From: PXRE01 sp964435625
GTDB lineage: Archaea; Halobacteriota; Halobacteria; Halobacteriales; PXRE01
Length of the DNA: 11,917 nucleotides
Direction of reading: 5' to 3'
Assembly (NCBI GenBank): GCA_964435625.1
Contig: CAYTAG010000101.1
Coordinates: 1 to 11,917 of the forward strand
Position 1 is the first letter of the stretch. Each line of letters begins with the position of its first letter. Position numbers and translations under genes: made by a program. Of this stretch, positions 7,233 through 11,904 are shown piece after piece. Below the pieces are notes generated by a model. It was given only the letters and a program-made list of their open reading frames with translations. It did no database searches and was not told the DNA's origin.

Positions 7233-7251
7233 GACCGGGAACCGGCCGGTC
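7233..7251. terminator. hairpin between convergent stop codons
   Basis: GACCGG (7233-7238) pairs with CCGGTC (7246-7251) around a seven-base loop. The hairpin fills the 18-base space between the two convergent stop codons and overlaps the minus-strand one. It may act as a bidirectional terminator, inferred from position; there is no T-run. Confidence 0.35.
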
Positions 7252-7753
7252 ACCCGTCGACGACGTCGACGGTCACGGCGCCGTCGGGGACCGTCCGGCG
7301 GTAGGTGGGGACGGTCCGGTAGACCGTCTCGACGACGCCCTTGCGCCGGAGGCTCCGCAGCGCCGACCGGACCTCGTCGGCGCTCGGGTCGACGTCGTAC
7401 GCCGAGCGGAGCGCCTGCAGGACGGAGACGACGCTCTGGGAGCGCTCGTCGGGGCCGGCCAGCACCTCGAACGCCCGCGCCTGTAGTTCCGGGACCCGGA
7501 TCCGCTCGGGGACGCCGTCGCCGTCGTCGTCCTCGACGCCCGGTTCGACGTCCACGAGGTCGGCCGCGTCGTCGGTCGCCCGGATGAGGCTGTCGTCGTC
7601 CCGGTAGTAGTACTCGCCCAGTTCGGACTCCAGGTACGAGTGGACCTCGCTGCCGCTGTCTAACCCCCACCGGTCCTGAAGTTCCTTGTTCTTCGTCGGT
7701 TGCAGGGCGACGATGTCCGCGAGTCGCTCGCGGGCCGTCTCCGAGAGCGTCAT
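7250..7753 (-). CDS. DUF5797-type winged-helix protein
   Basis: This gene encodes 167 residues. The N-terminal 60 residues (ARERLADIVALQPTKNKELQ, then WGLDSGSEVHSYLESELGEYYYRDDDSLIRAT) look like a winged-helix DNA-binding module: recognition-helix region followed by a tyrosine-rich wing. A short very acidic linker (about 65-83) leads to a second helical module (RVPELQARAFEVLAGPDERS), which ends in LRSLRRKGVVETV, again like a wing-type HTH. I match this to the haloarchaeal family DUF5797 from memory. A role as a cytoplasmic transcription factor is inferred from the fold; no ligand-binding domain is visible. The TATA-like box 24-32 bases upstream supports the ATG at 7753. It is divergent from the DUF5789-type gene, with about 260 bases of repeat-rich DNA between them. 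Confidence 0.75.
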   Translation of the reverse strand: MTLSETARERLADIVALQPTKNKELQDRWGLDSGSEVHSYLESELGEYYYRDDDSLIRATDDAADLVDVEPGVEDDDGDGVPERIRVPELQARAFEVLAGPDERSQSVVSVLQALRSAYDVDPSADEVRSALRSLRRKGVVETVYRTVPTYRRTVPDGAVTVDVVDG

Positions 7754-7776
7754 CGCCGGCCGCTACGACGGGCCGG

Positions 7777-7785
7777 GTTATATGG
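7777..7785 (-). promoter_or_regulatory. TATA-like box for the winged-helix gene
   Basis: On the minus strand, ccatataac is the only AT-rich word in the region and lies 24-32 bases before the ATG at 7753. This is a clear leaderless-type archaeal promoter position. Confidence 0.55.
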
Positions 7786-7796
7786 GACTCGGTCCT

Positions 7797-7935
7797 CGCC
7801 GTCCGGTCCCCCCGGGCGGGTCGCGGCCGTCCCACCTCCGCCGACGGGTCACGACCGTCCCACCTCCGCCGACGACTCCTGGCCGCCCCACCTCCGCCGA
7901 CGGATCACGACCGTCCAGCCCCGGCTACGGCTCGC
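7797..7935. repeat. 28-bp tandem repeat, three clear copies plus degenerate flanks
   Basis: Three units of exactly 28 bp lie at 7825-7852, 7853-7880 and 7881-7908. All share the core ccacctccgccgacg, preceded by ccgtc or ccgcc. A degenerate unit precedes them (7797-7824, about 19 of 28 identical to the first), and a decayed or partial one follows (7909-7935). The unit is not a multiple of three, so reading frames change from copy to copy and the array is not coding. It lies between the divergent promoters of the winged-helix and DUF5789-type genes. It may be a slippage product or a set of protein-binding sites. Confidence 0.8.
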
Positions 7936-7954
7936 GGCCAGCGGCCGCGAGCCG
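7928..7954. repeat. perfect 12-bp inverted repeat with three-base loop
   Basis: CGGCTCGCGGCC is followed by AGC and then its exact reverse complement, GGCCGCGAGCCG. The stem is perfect over 12 bp and almost all G-C. It starts where the 28-bp array decays, so it may end that array. It could be a very stable RNA or DNA hairpin, a terminator for transcription from either side, or a binding site. The rest of this intergenic region up to 8014 holds the segment 7961-7979 (listed separately) and a weak tagggtta promoter element. Confidence 0.75.
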
Positions 7955-7960
7955 CGACGA

Positions 7961-7979
7961 CCGTCGGCGTACGTCAGCG
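7961..7979. repeat. 19-bp segment that is the exact reverse complement of 8115-8133
   Basis: This intergenic segment is the perfect reverse complement of 8115-8133, which lies inside the DUF5789-type coding region and codes for part of LTYADG. Read on the minus strand, the intergenic copy would also spell LTYADG. It may be a relic of a partial inverted duplication of the gene, or it could pair with the coding copy in a longer transcript. Confidence 0.6.
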
Positions 7980-8014
7980 GCAGGTAGAAGGCCAGCGGCG
8001 TGCTAGGGTTACGC

Positions 8015-8272
8015 ATGACGAGACGCGTCAAACTCAGCAACGTGTACGCCCTCCTCGAGGACCTCGAATACCCCATCACACGCGAGGAGGCGGTCGAGGA
8101 ACTGGACGACGTGACGCTGACGTACGCCGACGGCGAGTCGAATCTGGGCGGCATCGTCTCGGGGACGGGCAGCGACCGCTTCGACTCGGCCGACGAACTC
8201 GAATCGGAACTGTACAACGTCCTGCCGGTAGAGGCCGTCGGCGAACCCGGCCAGTCCGAAGGCGAGGGGTGA
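8015..8272 (+). CDS. DUF5789-type small acidic haloarchaeal protein
   Basis: This gene encodes 85 residues. The sequence VYALLEDLEYPITREEAVEE, then DDVTLTYADGESNLGGIV and finally ESELYNVLPVEAVGEPGQS, is familiar to me as the haloarchaeal family DUF5789, known only as conserved small cytoplasmic proteins of unknown function. It has no signal peptide, membrane segment or cysteine. The frame is open upstream to 8000, but the ATG at 8015 (MTRRVKLSNV) is the natural start and follows a weak tagggtta element. The last eight codons and the stop form the first unit of a 29-bp tandem repeat, so the conserved C-terminal PGQSEG tail is itself the repeat source. The gene sits between two arrays of short repeats. 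Confidence 0.8.
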   Translation: MTRRVKLSNVYALLEDLEYPITREEAVEELDDVTLTYADGESNLGGIVSGTGSDRFDSADELESELYNVLPVEAVGEPGQSEGEG

Positions 8273-8331
8273 CACCCGGCCAATCCGAGGGTGAGGGATG
8301 ACACCCGGCCAGTCCGAGGGCGAGAGGTGAC
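8245..8331 (+). repeat. 29-bp tandem repeat, three copies, spanning the stop codon
   Basis: Three contiguous 29-bp units (8245-8273, 8274-8302, 8303-8331) each begin acccggcca and end in a tgac word; they differ at only a few positions. Unit 1 contains the last codons and TGA of the DUF5789-type gene; units 2 and 3 are non-coding copies downstream. Since 29 is not divisible by three, the extra copies do not extend the protein. Recent slippage duplication is the simplest explanation. Confidence 0.85.
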
Positions 8332-8393
8332 GCGGTACGCGACGGTCGCCCGCTCGCACGCCGTGCCAATACTTTGGAATCTACATAATAATG

Positions 8394-8408
8394 CTTTAGA
8401 TACTAAAG
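8394..8408. promoter_or_regulatory. CTTTAG-ATA-CTAAAG dyad in an AT-rich island upstream of tfs
   Basis: A perfect 6-bp inverted repeat with a three-base spacer lies in the only AT-rich stretch (about 8369-8410) of the gap between the DUF5789-type gene and tfs. It sits roughly 80 bases before the tfs start and about 45 bases upstream of the tfs TATA box. That position suits an activator or repressor site, or the promoter of an unseen small RNA. No specific regulator can be named. Confidence 0.4.
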
Positions 8409-8450
8409 AGGTGGGCGGGTATCGGGCGGCCCCCGACCCGAGACCGCGGT

Positions 8451-8458
8451 CTTTTTAA
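8451..8458 (+). promoter_or_regulatory. TATA box of tfs
   Basis: The sequence ctttttaa lies 28-35 bases before the ATG at 8486 in a GC-rich setting. It is one of the best TATA matches in the window. No Shine-Dalgarno sequence follows, so the transcript is probably leaderless or has a leader of only a few bases. Confidence 0.6.
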
Positions 8459-8485
8459 CCGGGCCGTGGCCTACGTAGGGCAACG

Positions 8486-8809
8486 ATGGAGTTCTGCGAC
8501 GAGTGCGGTTCGATGATGAAATCGGAGGACGTCGACGGCGTCGAGATGTGGGTCTGTTCCGATGGGCACCGCAAGCCGCGCGACGAGAGCGCCAGCTACG
8601 TCCTCACGGAGGGCCAGGAGGCCAGCGAGATCATCGAGACGACCGGCGAGGGCGAAAGCGGCCTCCCTACCACCGACGCCCACTGTCCCGAGTGCGGCAA
8701 CGGCGAGGCCTACTGGTACATGCAACAGATCCGGGCCGCCGACGAGAGCGAGACGCGCTTTTTCGTCTGCACCCAGTGCGAACACAAGTGGCGCGAAGAC
8801 GACCACTGA
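8486..8809 (+). CDS. tfs: transcription factor S (TFIIS-like RNA polymerase cleavage factor)
   Basis: This gene encodes 107 residues, the usual TFS length. TFS binds archaeal RNA polymerase and stimulates transcript cleavage in backtracked complexes. The C-terminal zinc ribbon is intact (Cys67, Cys70, Cys95, Cys98) and carries the acidic pair Asp86-Glu87 in IRAADESETRFF, the residues that reach the polymerase active site. The N-terminal ribbon starts with CDEC (Cys4, Cys7) and has Cys24 in WVCSDGH, but the expected fourth cysteine at residue 27 is glycine; His28 may replace it. A canonical TATA box precedes the ATG. The last 22 coding bases, the stop and the following nine bases make up one copy of a 31-bp direct repeat whose partner lies 1315 bp downstream, so the gene's 3' end appears to be an insertion site. 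Confidence 0.93.
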   Translation: MEFCDECGSMMKSEDVDGVEMWVCSDGHRKPRDESASYVLTEGQEASEIIETTGEGESGLPTTDAHCPECGNGEAYWYMQQIRAADESETRFFVCTQCEHKWREDDH

Positions 8810-8818
8810 TCGATTCAT
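8788..8818 (+). repeat. left copy of 31-bp direct repeat (3' end of tfs)
   Basis: This copy covers the codons for W-R-E-D-D-H (from the last base of the preceding codon), the TGA stop at 8807-8809 and nine further bases. It matches 10103-10133 at 29 of 31 positions; the differences are at 8791 (g versus c) and 8797 (a versus g). The right-hand 21 bases, including ccactgatcgattcat, are identical. Confidence 0.8.
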
Positions 8819-8895
8819 TAGCCTGTCTCCCGGCGTGACGGATCGAACGTCGGTAGCCTTGCCCGTCTATCCCACCGGCGGTCCAACGTCCCCAG

Positions 8896-9402
8896 TTAGC
8901 GAATCGCCTGCCCCGGAACGGTCGGACGCCCATCCTCCCAGGTCATCGAGTCGAGGACCTCCAGCAGCTGGTCGGTTCGTCGGTCGAAGACGTTCAACGG
9001 GTGCGCGTCGAGGAAGGTCGCTCCCGTCCGCTGGACGGTTTCGCCCCGGTAATCGACCTGGAAGTGACACTCGTCGAGGGCTGGGTGCGTCCCGTCCTGG
9101 TGCCAGCCGACCATCAACTGCCGTTCGGACTCGACCCACTGGATCCGGTAGTAGTCGTATTCGTGATCCGGTGGAAAATCGAACCGGACCTGCAACTCGG
9201 CCTCCTCGACCGGGTACGGGCGCCCGAGAAACGTCGGTGCGTCGACCGTAGCCCGGACGCCGACCTTGTTGCCGGCCGACGTGTGGTACCAGACCTGCTC
9301 GATAGGGGCGTCCTCGACGTCGACCTGGGTCTGAAGCCGCTTGTGTATCCGACCGAGGAGCGTTCGCCTGTCGAGGTTCGCGCGGTTGGCGAAGAAGACC
9401 AT
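8896..9402 (-). CDS. uncharacterised cassette protein, possible effector partner of the HTH gene
   Basis: This gene encodes 168 residues. It has no signal peptide or membrane segment and few cysteines. I cannot assign a named domain. Alternating charged and aromatic strands (AELQVRFDFPPDHEYDYYRI, then RQLMVGWHQDGTHPALDE and CHFQVDY) suggest a beta-rich fold. His101, His106, Cys112 and His113 cluster in one loop and could be catalytic or metal-binding. RTGATFLDAHPLNVFDRR and a final helix follow. The ATG is one base after the stop of the HTH gene upstream (TAG-G-ATG on the minus strand), so the two are almost certainly translated from one message. Small beta-rich proteins placed right behind an HTH gene occur in haloarchaeal toxin-antitoxin-like pairs (for example DUF6516-type toxins). 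That comparison is an analogy, not a demonstrated homology. Confidence 0.75.
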   Translation of the reverse strand: MVFFANRANLDRRTLLGRIHKRLQTQVDVEDAPIEQVWYHTSAGNKVGVRATVDAPTFLGRPYPVEEAELQVRFDFPPDHEYDYYRIQWVESERQLMVGWHQDGTHPALDECHFQVDYRGETVQRTGATFLDAHPLNVFDRRTDQLLEVLDSMTWEDGRPTVPGQAIR

Positions 9403-9403
9403 C

Positions 9404-9961
9404 CTACTGGGAGAGCGGAATCGAGGAGTCGGTCGATCCGCCCCGGCCGGGATGAAGCGACCGGGCGTCGTCGTACAACTGCAACGCGTGCTTCAAGAGT
9501 CGCTTGTCGTCCTCGTGGCGTTCCCACCGCCGGAGGACCTCGTTCCGTCGGCGAACCTCCTCGCCGGACAGCCCCTCGTCGGCCAGCGTCGATTCGAGGT
9601 CGGTCCGCGAGTCGACGTCGAACTCGGCTTTCCACTCGTCGATCCGTTCCTGGAGGGCCGCGATCTCCTCGCGGAGTTCGTCCCGGGTGTGGTCGTTGAT
9701 CAACTCGGCGATCTGGTCGAAATACCGGCGCTGGTAGTTCGGGGCGTACTTCACGTTCCCGTCGTTGCCCTCGACGGTCTGTACCTGTCCGAACTCCACG
9801 AGCATCTCCAGTTCGTCCTTCGCGGTCCCCCAGGAGGAGATCCCCGCCTGTTCTTTGACCCACTGGACGGACCGGGGCCGGGTGAGCGTCGTCGCGATCT
9901 CCCTGATCCGTTCGCGGGCCGTCAGTCCGTCGGCCCACGATTCGATGCCGCGGTCGGTCAT
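9404..9961 (-). CDS. HTH regulator of DUF7342-like type
   Basis: This gene encodes 185 residues. Residues about 15-72 form a winged-helix DNA-binding domain (RERIREIATTLTRPRSVQWV, then a second helix with SWGTAKDELEMLVEFGQVQ and a wing ending KYAPN). Residues about 85-115 (LINDHTRDELREEIAALQER) are a helical, coiled-coil-like segment probably used for dimerisation. The rest is helical and charged, with an RRRNEVLRRWERHEDDKRLL stretch. The sequence recalls the haloarchaeal DUF7342 family from memory, whose members are predicted regulators often next to a small unknown gene. It is first in a two-gene operon and lies one base before its partner. A TATA box 25-32 bases upstream overlaps a 7-bp dyad, consistent with autorepression. 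Confidence 0.8.
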   Translation of the reverse strand: MTDRGIESWADGLTARERIREIATTLTRPRSVQWVKEQAGISSWGTAKDELEMLVEFGQVQTVEGNDGNVKYAPNYQRRYFDQIAELINDHTRDELREEIAALQERIDEWKAEFDVDSRTDLESTLADEGLSGEEVRRRNEVLRRWERHEDDKRLLKHALQLYDDARSLHPGRGGSTDSSIPLSQ

Positions 9962-9985
9962 ACCGGTCCGTAAGCCCCCTTCTCT

Positions 9986-10014
9986 GTTATATCTTGGGAT
10001 GAGACACAGATATA
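9986..10014 (-). promoter_or_regulatory. TATA box with overlapping dyad operator for the HTH cassette
   Basis: On the minus strand, agatataac lies about 25-33 bases before the ATG at 9961 and is a strong TATA box. The same bases form one arm of a perfect inverted repeat: TATATCT (9988-9994) and AGATATA (10008-10014), centred at 10001 with a 13-base spacer. A dimeric winged-helix protein bound here would block TBP/TFB access. This suggests, but does not prove, autoregulation by the first gene of the cassette. Confidence 0.5.
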
Positions 10015-10155
10015 CGAGATGAGTTGGCGCTGGGAATCACGATCAGGTTCTCGTCGATCACTGAGGTTCATTGCATCCCCGTCTACGTGGGGTCCGACGC
10101 GGGTGCCGCGAGGACGACCACTGATCGATTCATCGTCGAAACCACGCCCAGCTGG
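10015..10155. other. gene-poor stretch between the HTH cassette promoter and the cysteine-rich peptide promoter
   Basis: No credible coding region is visible on either strand. It contains the right copy of the 31-bp repeat (10103-10133). Reading the tfs frame back from that copy gives a tfs-like peptide only over the last five residues, so this is not a longer tfs fragment. The remaining bases show no repeat or RNA structure I can support. Confidence 0.5.
10103..10133 (+). repeat. right copy of 31-bp direct repeat
   Basis: This is the partner of 8788-8818, with 29 of 31 bases identical and the same orientation. One difference is a synonymous GAA/GAG change in the tfs frame; the other would change the Trp codon. 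Homology stops abruptly on both sides, as expected for an attachment-site core rather than a gene duplication. Confidence 0.8.
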
Positions 10156-10211
10156 TAATTAGAATAAATAAGAAATACAATACAAGTATACCATCGAATA
10201 GAAATAAATAT
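10156..10211 (+). promoter_or_regulatory. strongly AT-rich promoter region of the cysteine-rich peptide gene
   Basis: About 56 bases here have only around 18 percent G+C, far below the rest of the window. It holds two similar A/T-rich words (gaataaataagaaata and gaatagaaataaata). The word aaataaat (10202-10209) would place transcription start shortly before the ATG at 10243; a second candidate, cataatta (10222-10229), lies closer. The extreme composition suggests a strong or tightly regulated promoter, or recently acquired DNA. Confidence 0.5.
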
Positions 10212-10242
10212 CGGGTCCTTGCATAATTATCTGGTGTCGGAG

Positions 10243-10584
10243 ATGCAACGACGCGACCTACTCAAGAAGCTCGGTACCGCTAGCGCAGCTACTGCCGCCT
10301 TCTCGGGGGCAGCTTCCGCGTCCCTCTCGGAGGGGCCGGACCTCGACGTGGAGGTCGACGTTTCGGACGTCGCGGGGGACGTGACGCTTGCGTCGCTGCT
10401 GGACGACGCGCAGCTCGCGCAGCTGTCCGACGACGTGGATCCGTCCCGGCTGGGCGTCACTATCGCGCCGGAGACCGAGACGATCAACCCGGCGGCCTGC
10501 TGTGCCGTCTGCAAGTACCGGTACGATCCGGACAGGTGCCACTGTTCCTGTTGCGCGTGGGAGTGCTGTGGCGTCGAGTGTTGA
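10243..10584 (+). CDS. Tat-exported cysteine-rich peptide precursor
   Basis: This gene encodes 113 residues and I cannot assign it to a named family. It begins with a textbook Tat signal (MQRRDLLKKLG, then an alanine/serine-rich core ending AASA near residue 26). Residues about 27-80 are acidic (LDVEVDVSDVAGDV, then LLDDAQLAQLSDD), like a propeptide or spacer. The last 28 residues hold ten cysteines, at 86, 87, 90, 99, 101, 103, 104, 108, 109 and 113, including three CC pairs, and the chain ends in Cys. There are almost no Ser or Thr residues among them, so a lanthipeptide core is unlikely; up to five disulfides or a bound metal cluster are possible. The Tat signal plus Cys-rich C-terminus recalls halocin C8 precursors, but the length and spacing differ and I see no sequence match. 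I use the ATG at 10243 because the Tat motif starts there; an upstream TTG at 10219 is not needed. Confidence 0.75.
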   Translation: MQRRDLLKKLGTASAATAAFSGAASASLSEGPDLDVEVDVSDVAGDVTLASLLDDAQLAQLSDDVDPSRLGVTIAPETETINPAACCAVCKYRYDPDRCHCSCCAWECCGVEC

Positions 10585-10628
10585 CCTGATCCACCGGCCG
10601 GACTGAGTCGCCGCGACCCCCGGGTCGC

Positions 10629-10648
10629 CGACGGCCGGCCGACCGTCG
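10629..10648 (+). terminator. hairpin downstream of the cysteine-rich peptide gene
   Basis: CGACGG (10629-10634) pairs with CCGTCG (10643-10648) around an eight-base loop, followed by tt. It lies 45 bases after the stop codon and just before the next promoter, so it may end the peptide transcript. The evidence is position and symmetry only. Confidence 0.3.
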
Positions 10649-10652
10649 TTCG

Positions 10653-10661
10653 GGAATTCTT
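10653..10661 (+). promoter_or_regulatory. TATA-like box for the Xaa-Pro peptidase
   Basis: The word gaattcttt lies 27-35 bases before the ATG at 10688, in a GC-rich context. A ggagcgg word sits just before the ATG and could be a weak ribosome-binding site. Together they favour the ATG at 10688 over the in-frame TTG at 10661, which overlaps the box. Confidence 0.45.
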
Positions 10662-10687
10662 TGAGGACACCCCTCGAAGGGAGCGGT

Positions 10688-11800
10688 ATGACCGCCGAAT
10701 TCGAACGCCGAACCCGCGACGCCCAGGCCGCGCTCCGCGAGGCGGGCGCCGATGCCGCCGTACTCTTCCCGGGGTCGAACCAGTACTACGTCTCGGGCTT
10801 CCGCGAGGAACCGGGCGAGCGCCACCTGCTGCTGTTCCTCCCGCGGGAGGGCCACCCCGCGTTCGTCGCGCCGACGATGTACCGCGAACAGATCGCGGAG
10901 GCGACCTGGATCGAGGACCTGCGGCTCTGGGACGACGGCGACGACCCCGCCGAAGTGATCGAGGAGGTGGCGGCCGACCTCGGCCTCCGGAACGGCCGGG
11001 TCCTGCTTGACGACCGGATGTGGGCGCTGTTCGTCCGGGACCTCCGGGACGCGCTCCCGGACGCCGACTGGGGGCTGGCCAGCGAGGTGTTCGACGACCT
11101 CCGGATGCGCAAGGACGAAACCGAACTGGACGCGCTCCGGCGGGCCGGCGAGTTGGCCGACGATGTGAGCGTCGAAATTCGGCGGATGGGCGAGGACGCC
11201 GTCGGGTTGACCGAGCGCGAACTCGCCGTCGAGATCGAACGCCGACTCACCGACGGCGGCGGCGAGGAGGTGTCGTTCGACACCGTGGTCGGGTCGGGGC
11301 CGAACGGCGCCAAACCCCACCACCGCCACGGCGACCGCGAGATTCGGCGGGGCGACCCCGTCGTACTCGACTTCGGCGCGTTCGTCGACGGCTACCCGGG
11401 CGACCAGACCCGGACGGTGGTGTTCGCCGGCGACCCGCCGGAGGGGTTCCGGGACGTCTTCGAAGCGGTCCGGGCGGCCCAGCAGGCCGGCGTCGAGGCC
11501 GTCGAACCGGGCGTCCAGGCCCAGGCCGTCGACCGTGCGGCCCGTGAGGTGATCGAGCAGCGCGGCTACGGCGACGCGTTCGTCCACCGGACCGGCCACG
11601 GCATCGGCCTGGAGGTCCACGAGGCGCCCTACGTCGTGGAGGGCAACGACCTGGAACTGGAACCCGGGATGGCCTTCAGCGTCGAACCCGGCGTCTACCT
11701 GGAGGGCGAGTTCGGCGTCCGCATCGAAGATCTGGTGGTCGTGACCGAGGACGGTGCCGAGCGGTTGAACGACTCGCCGCGAACCTGGGAGCCGCTCTGA
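10688..11800 (+). CDS. M24B metallopeptidase, Xaa-Pro dipeptidase/aminopeptidase
   Basis: This gene encodes 370 residues, full length for the family (creatinase/prolidase fold), which removes residues N-terminal to proline in the cytoplasm. Residues about 1-130 form the creatinase-like N-terminal domain (GSNQYYVSGF is typical). Residues about 140-365 are the catalytic pita-bread domain. The five metal ligands are all present: Asp228 (LDFGA), Asp239 (GYPGDQTRT), His304 (GHGIGLEVHE), Glu333 (SVEPGVY) and Glu347 (RIEDLV). His311 corresponds to the conserved substrate-side histidine, and DTVVGSGPNGAKPHHRHGD is the expected approach loop. The ligands therefore predict a two-metal enzyme, probably with Mn or Co. 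Prolidase versus aminopeptidase P specificity cannot be separated by eye, so no symbol is given. The gene is alone on its strand, with a repeat-like GC-rich stretch after it. Confidence 0.93.
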   Translation: MTAEFERRTRDAQAALREAGADAAVLFPGSNQYYVSGFREEPGERHLLLFLPREGHPAFVAPTMYREQIAEATWIEDLRLWDDGDDPAEVIEEVAADLGLRNGRVLLDDRMWALFVRDLRDALPDADWGLASEVFDDLRMRKDETELDALRRAGELADDVSVEIRRMGEDAVGLTERELAVEIERRLTDGGGEEVSFDTVVGSGPNGAKPHHRHGDREIRRGDPVVLDFGAFVDGYPGDQTRTVVFAGDPPEGFRDVFEAVRAAQQAGVEAVEPGVQAQAVDRAAREVIEQRGYGDAFVHRTGHGIGLEVHEAPYVVEGNDLELEPGMAFSVEPGVYLEGEFGVRIEDLVVVTEDGAERLNDSPRTWEPL

Positions 11801-11828
11801 GGTTTCTCGCAGTTAGAGTTGGACCACG

Positions 11829-11904
11829 GCGCGCGCGAGGAACGCGCGCGAGGGACGAGTAACGCAGGTGGTGCGAACGGACGTGAGCACCCCGAGTAAC
11901 GCAG
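11829..11904. repeat. short direct repeats in GC-rich stretch at the right edge
   Basis: Two identical 11-mers (cgcgcgcgagg, at 11830-11840 and 11843-11853) repeat with a 13-base period, and their CGCGCG cores can also fold on each other. Downstream, cgagtaacgcag occurs at 11856-11867 and 11893-11904, 37 bases apart. The following ggctggggagg looks like sequence I associate with dispersed haloarchaeal intergenic repeats, though this is from memory. The sequence is cut off by the window end, so whether a gene starts inside it cannot be judged. Confidence 0.5.

Larger units (their letters stand above)
8788..10133. mobile_element. putative small integrated cassette flanked by att-like direct repeats
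   Basis: The segment is bounded by the two 31-bp copies at 8788-8818 and 10103-10133 and contains only the minus-strand HTH/unknown gene pair. One boundary is the 3' end of tfs, left coding-intact. That is how elements integrating by site-specific recombination commonly preserve their target gene, although the usual targets are tRNA genes. No integrase, transposase or terminal inverted repeats are visible. If mobile, it would need enzymes in trans, or it is the remnant of a larger element. A simple partial duplication of the tfs end is an alternative. Confidence 0.45.

Noticed and set aside
7797..7935. 28-bp repeats considered as a CRISPR array
   Set aside because: The units are directly contiguous with no unique spacers, so this is a simple tandem repeat.
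10103..10133. Right repeat as part of a second, broken tfs gene
   Set aside because: Reading the tfs frame leftward gives tfs-like residues only over the last few codons. There is no further similarity, so it is a short repeat rather than a pseudogene.
10219..10242. TTG start for the cysteine-rich peptide
   Set aside because: The Tat twin-arginine motif begins with the ATG at 10243. The extra eight residues would come before the n-region of the signal and overlap the promoter region.
10243..10584. Lanthipeptide precursor
   Set aside because: The cysteine-rich end has almost no Ser or Thr for lanthionine formation, and no LanM-like synthetase is nearby.
10484..11620. 378-codon minus-strand open frame opposite the Xaa-Pro peptidase
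   Set aside because: It is antisense to an M24 gene with all metal ligands intact and has shadow-type composition.
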